The position numbers were made by a program, and so were the translations under genes. From assembly GCA_002238505.1 (NCBI GenBank), contig MPMM01000004.1, forward strand, positions 124,001-188,000: a stretch of 64,000 bases of DNA, read 5' to 3'. Below, one piece after another: positions 7,339-14,523 of the stretch; position 1 is the stretch's first letter, and each line of letters starts with the position of its first letter. This DNA comes from SAR202 cluster bacterium bin22 (GTDB taxonomy: Bacteria > Chloroflexota > Dehalococcoidia > Lucifugimonadales > UBA3495). Under the pieces are notes generated by a model, which worked only from the letters and a program-made list of their open reading frames with translations, was not told where the DNA came from and did no database searches.

Positions 7339-9018
7339 ATGGCCCGAGTCACCGGAAGTCACCTGATTGCCAAGGCCCTGAAACTGGAGGGCGTTTACAA
7401 CATCTTCACCCTGGCGGGCGACCACGTGCTGCCGGTGCTGGACGTCATGGCCGACGACGATTTTCGCTTCATCGACACCCGCCACGAACAGGCGGCTGTG
7501 CACATGGCCGATGCCTATGGCCGCATCACCGGCCAGCTTGGCGTCTGCATGTACACCACCCCCGGCTTTGCCAACGCCATTCCCGGCCTGACCAACGCCA
7601 TGCACAGCGAGAGTCCCCTGCTGTCCATCGCCGGTTCCGCCGACTTGTCCGAGCTGGGTCGCGGCGCCATGCAGGAAATCGACCAGGTGGGCATGGCGGC
7701 GGCTACTACCAAGGAATCCCTGATGATTTACGACGCCCGCCGCATTCCCGACACCATCGCCCGGGCCGTGCGGCTGGCCTTCAGCGGCCGCCGGGGTCCC
7801 GTTCACCTGACCATCCCCACCGACGTGCAGGAACAGGAACTGGACGAGGACGAGGTAGTCTTCTTCAATCCCGACGAATACCGCGCCAGCGAAGCCATCC
7901 TCGGACCTCAGGCCCAGATTGAACAGGCCATCGCCCTCCTGCGCCAGGCCCAGCGTCCCTTCGTCATTGCCGGCGAAGCCGCCGGTTACACCCAGGACGG
8001 ACGCGCCCTCCAGGAGTTTGCCGAAGCCCTCCGTGTCCCTGTACTCACCGAGGGCCAGGCCCGGGGTCTGGTTCCCGACGACCACCCCTACGGATTCGGC
8101 TTCTTCGAGCGTGGCCTCAACCGCGCCGCCACCATGCTTCGCAATGCCGACGTGGTGGTGCTCCTTGGCCGCAAGCAGGACTACACCATCGGCTTCTGCC
8201 GCCCCCCCAACGTGGCCGCCGACGCCAAAATCATCCAGATTGACCCTTCGCCCGCCGAAATTGGCCGCAACCGGGGCGTCTCCGTCGGCATCGTCGGCGA
8301 CGTGACCAGCGTGGTCCAGCAGCTTACCCAGGAAGCCTCCAAACACACCTGGCAGGACCTTCCCTGGCTTGAGGAACTGCGGGCTTCCCGCGCCGCCCAG
8401 GCCGAGTGGGCCGAGGGCCTCGCCGTGTCCGAAACCCCCATGCACGCCATGTTTGTCCACAAGACCCTGGAGTCCATGCTGCGGCCCGACGACTTCCTGT
8501 CCTTCGACGGCGGCGACTACTGCCACTTCGGGCGCGCCCTGCTGCCCGCCCAGATGCCCAAGAAATGGTCCTACGTCTCCAGCCTGGGAATGCTGGGTTC
8601 GTCCCTGCCCTCCGCCCTGGCCGCCCAGGTGGCCTACCCAGACTCCCGAGTCATCAACCTCACTGGCGACGGCGCCTTCGGGTTCAATGGCATGGAGTTC
8701 GACACCGCGGTGCGTCACGGCCTGAACGTGGTAACCGTCCTGGGCAACGACTCGGCCTGGGGCATCGACCGCCAGATCCAGCTGGGCCTGTACGGCCGTC
8801 CCGTCGCCACCGACCTGCTCCAGACTCGCTACGACCTGGTAGTCCAGGGCCTGGGCGGCCACGGCGAATTCGTCGAACGCCCTGAAGACCTCAAGCCCGC
8901 CCTCGAACGTGCCTTCGCCGCCAACAAGCCCGCCCTGGTAAACGTGGTAGTGGAAAGGGCCATAAGCCCCCGCGCCGAAGCAGCCATAGCCCGCCGCCAG
9001 GCCGTAACAGGCCAGTAG
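7339..9018 (+). CDS. Thiamine-diphosphate-dependent enzyme, acetolactate-synthase-like
   Basis: A 559-residue enzyme with the three-domain layout of the acetolactate synthase/oxalyl-CoA decarboxylase/benzoylformate decarboxylase superfamily. The activating glutamate is E50 (DTRHEQAAVHMADAYGR). The ThDP-Mg motif starts LTGDGAFGFNGMEFD near residue 442 and closes with VLGNDSAWG. The central domain has the usual Rossmann-like cofactor fold (PFVIAGEAAGY). Its specific substrate is not evident; true acetolactate synthases normally have an ilvH neighbour, absent here, so a catabolic 2-oxoacid enzyme is more likely. The ATG at 7339 follows GGAGGAAAC. Confidence 0.85.
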   Translation: MARVTGSHLIAKALKLEGVYNIFTLAGDHVLPVLDVMADDDFRFIDTRHEQAAVHMADAYGRITGQLGVCMYTTPGFANAIPGLTNAMHSESPLLSIAGSADLSELGRGAMQEIDQVGMAAATTKESLMIYDARRIPDTIARAVRLAFSGRRGPVHLTIPTDVQEQELDEDEVVFFNPDEYRASEAILGPQAQIEQAIALLRQAQRPFVIAGEAAGYTQDGRALQEFAEALRVPVLTEGQARGLVPDDHPYGFGFFERGLNRAATMLRNADVVVLLGRKQDYTIGFCRPPNVAADAKIIQIDPSPAEIGRNRGVSVGIVGDVTSVVQQLTQEASKHTWQDLPWLEELRASRAAQAEWAEGLAVSETPMHAMFVHKTLESMLRPDDFLSFDGGDYCHFGRALLPAQMPKKWSYVSSLGMLGSSLPSALAAQVAYPDSRVINLTGDGAFGFNGMEFDTAVRHGLNVVTVLGNDSAWGIDRQIQLGLYGRPVATDLLQTRYDLVVQGLGGHGEFVERPEDLKPALERAFAANKPALVNVVVERAISPRAEAAIARRQAVTGQ

Positions 9019-9024
9019 TAATCG

Positions 9025-9165
9025 TAAAGTCCCTTCCCCCTTCAAGGGGGAAGGTTAGAGCCTGTCCTGAGCCTGCCGAAGGAATTGGGGTGACCCCCGC
9101 CAACCAGCAAACCAACCCAAAGTCCCTTCCCCTTGAAGGGGGAAGGCCAGGATGGGGGTGAAAGC
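9025..9165. repeat. Palindromic repeat family A, two copies
   Basis: Imperfect palindromes centred on CCCCTTCAAGGGG (9031-9054) and CCCCTTGAAGGGG (9124-9146). The first copy carries the extra segment AGAGCCTGTCCTGAGCCTGC between the palindrome and the GGGGTGA tail. The second runs directly into the reading frame of the DUF559 gene. Confidence 0.9.
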
Positions 9166-9567
9166 ACGCAATCCAAAGACATAACAGCCAGGGCACGCCA
9201 TCTGAGAAAGAATCCAACAGACTCAGAAAGAGCCTTGTGGAATATCCTCCGGAATCGACAGATATTTGGGCTCCGATTTCGCAGGCAGGTCCCATTGGGA
9301 CCCTTCATAGTAGACTTCGCATGCCTCGAAGCCCGACTCATAATAGAAGTCGATGGTGGCCAGCATTTTGAAAACAAACACTACGACGAATGTCGCACAG
9401 CTTGGCTGAATTCTGTTGGCTTTAGAGTGTTGAGGTTTTGGAATAATCAGGTCTTGAACGAGATAGATTCCGTTTGGCAGGAAATTCAGGTTGCTGTCGG
9501 GGAATTGTCGCCAACACACAGTTGTCCCCCTCCCAAAGTCCCTTCCCCCTCGAAGGGGGAAGGTTAG
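9133..9567 (+). CDS. DUF559 (Vsr-like) endonuclease embedded in palindromic repeats
   Basis: A 144-codon frame encoding a DUF559 domain, a PD-(D/E)XK nuclease related to very-short-patch-repair enzymes. Conserved features: RNPTDSERALW, FRRQVPLGPFIVDF (D61), IIEVDGGQH (E72, D74) and VLRFWNNQVL. Both ends are made of flanking repeat DNA: the only in-frame start candidate is TTG 9133 inside one palindrome, and the last 11 codons plus the stop (KVPSPSKGEG, TAG) come from the next one. There is no ATG or GTG before the conserved region and no clear ribosome site, so the true start is uncertain. Function beyond nuclease activity is unknown. Confidence 0.8.
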   Translation: MKGEGQDGGESTQSKDITARARHLRKNPTDSERALWNILRNRQIFGLRFRRQVPLGPFIVDFACLEARLIIEVDGGQHFENKHYDECRTAWLNSVGFRVLRFWNNQVLNEIDSVWQEIQVAVGELSPTHSCPPPKVPSPSKGEG

Positions 9568-9806
9568 GATGGGGGTGATCCCCGCCAAACCAGCAAACCA
9601 ACTAAAGATCCCTTCCCCCTCGAAGGGGGAAGGTTAGGACGGGGGTGAACCCCCCAACCAACAAACCAACTAAAGATCCCTTCCCCCTCGAAGGGGGAAG
9701 GCTAGGATGGGGGTGAACCCTCCCAACCAGCAAACCAACCCAAAGTCCCTTCCCCCTCGAAGGGGGAAGGTTAGGATGGGGGTGAACCCCCGCCAACAAA
9801 TGTCTT
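9535..9806. repeat. Tandem array of four family A repeats, about 69-bp period
   Basis: Four head-to-tail units begin near 9535, 9604, 9672 and 9742. Each has the palindrome CCCCCTCGAAGGGGG, then GTTAGGATGGGGGTGA, then an AACCAGCAAACCAAC tail. Units are 68-70 bp and differ at few positions. With the two copies at 9025-9165 they bracket the DUF559 gene. Confidence 0.92.
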
Positions 9807-9840
9807 TCGAAAAACTCCCAGCCCCAAGGAGGCCCTCAAC

Positions 9841-11556
9841 ATGCCCCAATCACCCCACGGCATAAGCTACGACTCCTACCGCCCCGTCGTCATGGGGCGG
9901 AATGGTATGGTCTGCTCCGGGCACCCCCTGGCCTCCCAGTCCGGCATTGCCATGCTGCAGAGGGGCGGCAACTTTGCGGACGCCGCCCTGGCCACCGCGG
10001 CGGCCCTTAACGTGGTGGAACCCCTCATGTCCGGAGTAGGCGGTGACGGCTTCATCATGGTGTACCGCAAGGACACCGACCGCCTCGAAGTCTCCAACGG
10101 CACCGGCGCCGCGCCCTATGCGGCCACCCGCGACCGCTACCTGCCCGACGGCATCCCCATGAAGGGCATCATGTCCGTGTCCGTGCCGGGACTGGTCAAT
10201 AGCTGGCTGGACGTCCATGAAAAGCACGGTCTCTTGTCCCTGGCCGAATGCTTCGCCCCGGCCATTGACCTGGCCGCCAACGGCTTCCCGGTGACCCACG
10301 TCCTTTCCCGGGCCATCGCCTCCGACCCACTGCTGTGCCAGTTCCCCACCTCCCAGGCCGTCTTCGCCCCCGGCGGTCAGCCCCTGCAGCCCGGCCAGAT
10401 TTGCCACCAGCAAAACCTGGCCCGCACCTTTCAGGCCATCGTGGACGGCGGCCGCGAGGCCTTCTACCAGGGTGGAATCGCCCGCGCCATCGTCAAGTTC
10501 AGCGAGGAGCAGGGCGGCATTCTGTCCCTGAAGGACCTTGCCGACTGCCGCGCCCGCTGGCAGGAAGCCATTTCCACCACCTACCACGGCCACACCGTTT
10601 ACGAGGCCCCGCCCAACTCCAGCGGCCACGTCCTACTCCAGGAACTCAACCTGGTCGAGGAGTTCGACTTGCGGTCCATGGGCTGCAACACCGCCGAAAG
10701 CATCCACCTGATGGTCGAGGCCAAGAAGCTGGCCTTCATCGACCGCGAGGCTTTCGTCGCCGACCCCGACTACATCGACGTCCCCGTCGAGGGCCTCCTC
10801 TCCAAGGACTACGCCCGCGACCGCGCCAGGCTCATCGACCCCGAGCGCGCCGCCTATGACGCCACGCCCGGCAATCCCTGGGCCTACCAGGCTGCCCAGC
10901 CCACTGGCCGTCCCGCCAAAGTGGGAGCCGGCCAGGAACAGGAAGACACCACCTGCTTCGTGGTGGTGGACGGCCAGGGCAACGCCATCTGCCAGTTGCA
11001 AAGCATCCAAAGCGCCTGGGGTTCCAGCCTCATCGCCGGCGACACGGGAATCCTGCTTAACAACCGCATGACCTACTGGCACCTGGAAGAAAATCACGTG
11101 GACTGCCTCGAGCCGGGCAAGCGGGTCCGCCACACCATGAACCCGGTGATGGTCTTCCGCAACTCCCAAGCCTCGGGCAACGGCGCGGGACGGCAACTGT
11201 CCCTGGTCCTTGGCACTCCCGGCGCCGACACCCAGGTCCAGACCAACCTCCAGGTCATCAGTCACGTCCTGGACTTCGGGATGACCGTGGCCGAGGCGGT
11301 GGAGGCTCCCCGCTGGCGCAACACCCAGAACCCCACCGAGTCTTACGTCCCCCACACCTGCCCCGACGAACTGCTGGTCGAGTCCCGCTACTCCGAAGAA
11401 ACACTCGACGGCCTGCGCCAGCGCGGCCACGTCCTCAACGTCCTGGGCGGCTGGGAAGCCACCGGCAGCGAGATGATGATCCAGGTGGACCCCGAAAACA
11501 ACGCCCTCCACGGTGGCGCCGACCCCCGCCGCGACGGCTACGCGGTGGGCTACTAA
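9841..11556 (+). CDS. Gamma-glutamyltransferase family hydrolase
   Basis: A 571-residue Ntn-hydrolase of the gamma-glutamyltranspeptidase family, which cleaves or transfers gamma-glutamyl groups and self-cleaves to expose an N-terminal threonine. The large-subunit part shows SGHPLASQSGIAMLQRGGN, GVGGDGFIMVY and SVSVPGLVNSW. The autoprocessing site is the threonine pair in EDTTCFVVVDGQGN (about residue 369). The small subunit has MNPVMVFRN and a divergent C-terminus. No signal peptide is visible, unlike periplasmic GGTs, so a cytosolic acylase-like role is possible. The ATG at 9841 follows AAGGAGGCCCTCAAC. Confidence 0.9.
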   Translation: MPQSPHGISYDSYRPVVMGRNGMVCSGHPLASQSGIAMLQRGGNFADAALATAAALNVVEPLMSGVGGDGFIMVYRKDTDRLEVSNGTGAAPYAATRDRYLPDGIPMKGIMSVSVPGLVNSWLDVHEKHGLLSLAECFAPAIDLAANGFPVTHVLSRAIASDPLLCQFPTSQAVFAPGGQPLQPGQICHQQNLARTFQAIVDGGREAFYQGGIARAIVKFSEEQGGILSLKDLADCRARWQEAISTTYHGHTVYEAPPNSSGHVLLQELNLVEEFDLRSMGCNTAESIHLMVEAKKLAFIDREAFVADPDYIDVPVEGLLSKDYARDRARLIDPERAAYDATPGNPWAYQAAQPTGRPAKVGAGQEQEDTTCFVVVDGQGNAICQLQSIQSAWGSSLIAGDTGILLNNRMTYWHLEENHVDCLEPGKRVRHTMNPVMVFRNSQASGNGAGRQLSLVLGTPGADTQVQTNLQVISHVLDFGMTVAEAVEAPRWRNTQNPTESYVPHTCPDELLVESRYSEETLDGLRQRGHVLNVLGGWEATGSEMMIQVDPENNALHGGADPRRDGYAVGY

Positions 11557-11605
11557 AACGACCCGGTATGGCTCGCCCGGAAGTGCAGCCAAAGCGAGAA
11601 ACATA

Positions 11606-12076
11606 ATGCGCATCCCCGGAAACAAACGCAGCCAGGAACCTGACGACATCGGCAACCGCGCCGGCGTCTTTGCCGAGGCCGTCCGCGACGGCGATATGGA
11701 CCTGGCCTGGTCTATGCTCTCCAAGGAAACCCGCGGTATGCGCCTGGGCGTCTGGGCCACCCGCAACAACATCGACATGCAGAACGCCTACCGGGCCGCC
11801 TACGACCACGACCACAACCTGCGTCCCTCCATGATGAAGGACTTTCGCGACACCGTGCTCCGCCTTTGGCCCCTGGAAGACCTGACCGACCTCGGCGTGG
11901 CCCCCACCAACTTCATCGACGACACCCACGCCTTTGCCTTTCTTCCCTTCGGCGTCGTCGAAAACGAAAGCACCGTCACCAGCCGCCGCATGATGTCAGG
12001 CCTGGTTATTCCCATGCTCCTGGAAGACGGCCTGTGGCAGGTCGATCTTCCCGGCTGGCGCTTCCTGGAAACCTAG
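11606..12076 (+). CDS. Uncharacterised small protein
   Basis: A 156-residue soluble protein that I do not recognise. The alpha-helical first half (AGVFAEAVRDGDMDLAWSML) and the later beta-rich part ending in LLEDGLWQVDLPGWRFLET would suit an NTF2/SnoaL-like fold, but this is a weak impression. The ATG at 11606 lies 47 bp after the gamma-glutamyltransferase stop with a GCGAGAAA ribosome site, so the two are probably co-transcribed. Confidence 0.55.
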   Translation: MRIPGNKRSQEPDDIGNRAGVFAEAVRDGDMDLAWSMLSKETRGMRLGVWATRNNIDMQNAYRAAYDHDHNLRPSMMKDFRDTVLRLWPLEDLTDLGVAPTNFIDDTHAFAFLPFGVVENESTVTSRRMMSGLVIPMLLEDGLWQVDLPGWRFLET

Positions 12077-12142
12077 TGGCGCAACACCTTAACTTGGTGT
12101 TGCACTTCGTTTGTGAGTTTACCGAAACCAGGACCCTCAGCC

Positions 12143-12170
12143 GTAGGGGCGGGTTCCAAACCCGCCCTCA
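12143..12170. repeat. Short palindromic repeat GTAGGGGCGGGTT type
   Basis: GTAGGGGCGGGTTCCAAACC is a near-perfect inverted repeat that recurs at 22133-22158. It lies about 90 bp upstream of the HNH gene start. Confidence 0.7.
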
Positions 12171-12256
12171 CGATGGCCCGAAATCAACCCCAACTTGGCT
12201 GCACCAGGATCCATAGACCGGCTGAAGAAATAGAACTGCTCCCAAGGACCGCCAAC

Positions 12257-12592
12257 GTGGCACGTAAATCCTCGCAAAAAACCAAATCCCAACCCCTGCC
12301 CGCCAGGCTGGAGGCCGTCCTTTGCGAACTCTGCCAGCGCCAGGTTGACCGCTACACCGTCCACCACCTGGTCCCCAGGGCCCGGGGCGGCAGGTTCGGA
12401 CCCACCGCCAACCTCTGCCCAACCTGCCATCGCCAGCTTCACGCCCTGTTTACCGAGGCAACCCTGGCCGAGGAACTGAACTCCATCGCCCTGCTCCGCG
12501 CCAACCCCCAAATCAACGGCTACCTCAAATGGGTGCGCAAGCAGAAGAGCGCCGACGGCTTCAAGGTCCGCCGCGCCAACAACCGCAGGTAG
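12257..12592 (+). CDS. Small HNH endonuclease
   Basis: An 111-residue single-domain HNH nuclease. The zinc/active site reads CELCQRQVDRYTVHHLVPRA, then RGG, then NLCPTCHRQLHALF: two CxxC knuckles, the paired histidines and the asparagine. The C-terminus is basic (KWVRKQKSADGFKVRRANNR), as expected for DNA contact. The GTG at 12257 follows AAGGACCGCCAAC; the frame is open to an ATG at 12173, but that part is derived from an upstream repeat. It stands alone between repeat clusters, like the DUF559 gene 3 kb away. The cellular target is unknown. Confidence 0.82.
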   Translation: MARKSSQKTKSQPLPARLEAVLCELCQRQVDRYTVHHLVPRARGGRFGPTANLCPTCHRQLHALFTEATLAEELNSIALLRANPQINGYLKWVRKQKSADGFKVRRANNRR

Positions 12593-12602
12593 TAAGTGAC
12601 CA

Positions 12603-12755
12603 TCTCAAAATCCCTTCCCCCTCGAATGGGAAAGGTTAGGGCCTGTCCTGAGCCTGCCGAAGGAATTGGGGGTGCCCCCGCCAACCCGCCAACCAACCCA
12701 AAGTCCCTTCCCCCTCGACGGGGAAAGTCAGAGTCTGTCCTGAGCCTGCCTAAGG
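12603..12755. repeat. Two family A palindromic repeats
   Basis: Palindromes at 12612-12634 and 12704-12726, both of the subtype carrying the CCTGTCCTGAGCCTGCC insert, slightly degenerated. Confidence 0.85.
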
Positions 12756-12838
12756 AATGAGGGCGAAAAACAATCTTTCTTGCTGTAGCATTTTGCCCAG
12801 TGCTCTGCCTTGAATAATTTTGATATAGTTTCCAAGTG
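12755..12838. repeat. About 85-bp repeat upstream of amine oxidase gene (copy 1)
   Basis: The 3' half, including GCCCAGTGCTCTGCCTTGAA and ATAGTTTCCAAGT, is nearly identical (one mismatch over about 48 bp) to 59159-59206. The 5' half is more diverged. It ends next to the start codon of the FAD oxidoreductase gene. Confidence 0.85.
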
Positions 12839-12841
12839 ACC

Positions 12842-14023
12842 ATGACCACTCAGCCGGCTACAGCAGAAACAGTCATTCTTGGCGGCGGCGTCATGGGCTG
12901 CAGCATCCTGCACAGCCTCGCCCTGCGCGGCATGACCGATACCCTCCTCCTGGAGCGGGACGCCCTCGGCTCCGGCTCCACCGGACGTTCTTCCTCCGCC
13001 ATTCGCATGCACTACTCCACCGAAGTCCACGCCCGCATGGCCTGGGAAAGTTTCCAGGTCTTCCGTAACTTCGAGGAAATCGTAGGCGGCGAGTGCGGCT
13101 TCACCCAGACGGGACACCTGATCATGGGTGGCGAGGCCGAGGCCGAAATCTTCCGCGCCAACGTGGCCATGCAGCAGTCCGTCGGCATCGAAACCAGGCT
13201 GGTCACCCGGGAAGAGGCCCGAAAACTGGCTCCCAGCTTCTACTTGGACGACTGCGGAATAATCGCTTACGAACCCCTCTGTGGCTACGCAGACGCCTCC
13301 GCCACCTGCCTGTCCTTCGCCGGCCGGGCCCGTGACCTTGGTGCCCGCATCTCCCTGGGCAGCCCCGCCACCGACGTAGAAATCGTCAATGGCAAAGTCA
13401 CGGCAGTAATCAGCCCCCATGGTCGCATCGCCACCGGGCGGGCCGTAGTCGCCACCGGACCGTGGAGCCGCCGTCTTTTGCTGAAGCATGGTATCGACCT
13501 CCCCCTGGAAGCCACCCGCCACGAGGTTGTGCACCTGCAGCGGGGTCCCGCCGGCCCCGATTACCACCTCGGCGGCGGCGACCTCATCAACCAGATCTAT
13601 TTCCGGCCCGAAGGTTCAGACCTTACGCTGGTCGGCAACGGCAACATGGAAGACGTCATCGACGACCCGGAGATTTACGCCCAGCGGGCCAGCCCGGCAT
13701 TCATCCAGGATATTTGGACTCGAGTCGCCCGCCGCATCCCCTCCCTGGCCGACGCCCGGTTCAGTACCGGATACGCCGGCCTCTACACCTCAACTCCCGA
13801 CTCCCACCCCATTATTGACGCGGTTGACGGTATAGAGGGCCTCTACGTTTGCACCGGCTTCAGCGGCCACGGCTTCAAGCTGTCCCCCATGGTGGGAACC
13901 CTCGTGGCCGAACTGATCCTTGATGGCCATGCCACGTCCGTCGACATAACTCCCCTCCGCATGGCCCGCTTCGCCGAAGGCAACCTCAACATCACCGGAT
14001 ACAACTTCAAGGTAATGGTCTAA
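12842..14023 (+). CDS. FAD-dependent amine oxidoreductase (DAO family, sarcosine-oxidase-like)
   Basis: A 393-residue flavoenzyme of the D-amino-acid oxidase/sarcosine oxidase beta family, which oxidises secondary or tertiary amines or amino acids. The FAD Rossmann motif is VILGGGVMGCSILHSLALRG at the N-terminus, followed by the acidic LLLERD and GSTGRSSSAIR, where covalent or near-covalent FAD contacts occur in relatives. The C-terminal flavin loop is GLYVCTGFSGHGFKLSPMVG. ATG 12842 is chosen over GTG 12836. No good ribosome site is seen because a repeat ends immediately upstream. The surrounding amidase, carbamoylase and GGT genes fit use of organic nitrogen compounds. Confidence 0.87.
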   Translation: MTTQPATAETVILGGGVMGCSILHSLALRGMTDTLLLERDALGSGSTGRSSSAIRMHYSTEVHARMAWESFQVFRNFEEIVGGECGFTQTGHLIMGGEAEAEIFRANVAMQQSVGIETRLVTREEARKLAPSFYLDDCGIIAYEPLCGYADASATCLSFAGRARDLGARISLGSPATDVEIVNGKVTAVISPHGRIATGRAVVATGPWSRRLLLKHGIDLPLEATRHEVVHLQRGPAGPDYHLGGGDLINQIYFRPEGSDLTLVGNGNMEDVIDDPEIYAQRASPAFIQDIWTRVARRIPSLADARFSTGYAGLYTSTPDSHPIIDAVDGIEGLYVCTGFSGHGFKLSPMVGTLVAELILDGHATSVDITPLRMARFAEGNLNITGYNFKVMV

Positions 14024-14440
14024 CCCCCAAGCCCCTCCCCCCACAAAGGCACAAGGCCAGGCTGGGGGTGATGCCCTTTCAAAGTCCCTTCCCCCTCGAA
14101 GGGGGAAGGCTAGAGCCTGTCCTGAGCCTGCCGAAGGAATGGGGGTGACTCCCCAGAAAAACCCAGCCTGCCCGGACAGAACCCCCTAACCGTTCGCCCT
14201 GAGCCTGTCGAAGGGCCCCGAAGATGCACAAAGGTTTCAACACTCCCTTCCCCCTCGAAGGGGGAAGGCCAGGCTGAGGGGGATGCCCTTTCAAAGTCCC
14301 TTCCCCCTCGAAGGGGGAAGGTTAGGATGGGGGTGCCCCCCCGCCAACCAGCCCCCCCACCCAAAGCCCCTTCCCCTCGAAGGGGGAAGGCTAGAGCCTG
14401 TCCTGAGCCTCCCGAAGGAATGGGCGTGCCCCCCACCAAC
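14024..14440. repeat. Cluster of family A and family B interspersed repeats
   Basis: Four palindromes at 14086-14109, 14245-14268, 14298-14321 and 14367-14390, plus a decayed one near 14030-14070. A CGTTCGCCCTGAGCCTGTCG element lies at about 14190-14215. No gene is visible in the cluster. Confidence 0.88.
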
Positions 14441-14482
14441 CCACCATTCCCGCCCCACATCAACAACCCGCCGGGAATCAGT

Positions 14483-14488
14483 TATAAT
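14483..14488 (+). promoter_or_regulatory. Perfect -10 box TATAAT upstream of HEPN-helicase gene
   Basis: TATAAT at 14483-14488 with only a weak -35 (TCAACA at 14460-14465). It puts transcription start near 14495, which supports translation from GTG 14524 rather than the in-frame TTG at 14494. Confidence 0.5.
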
Positions 14489-14523
14489 CTGCCTTGCATC
14501 AGCGCAACCTATCGAGGCATAAC

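Noticed and set aside
7246-9045. A 599-codon open frame antisense to the TPP enzyme gene
   Set aside because: It mirrors the coding gene, has Gly/Val/His/Gln-rich composition typical of reversed GC-rich codons, and lacks a ribosome site. Similar antisense frames at 10633-11778, 29417-30646, 45438-46928, 51507-53102 and 54530-56209 are rejected for the same reason.
9535-9806. CRISPR-like regular array
   Set aside because: The period is about 69 bp but nearly the whole unit is conserved, there are no unique spacers, the conserved part is a long palindrome, and no cas genes are nearby.
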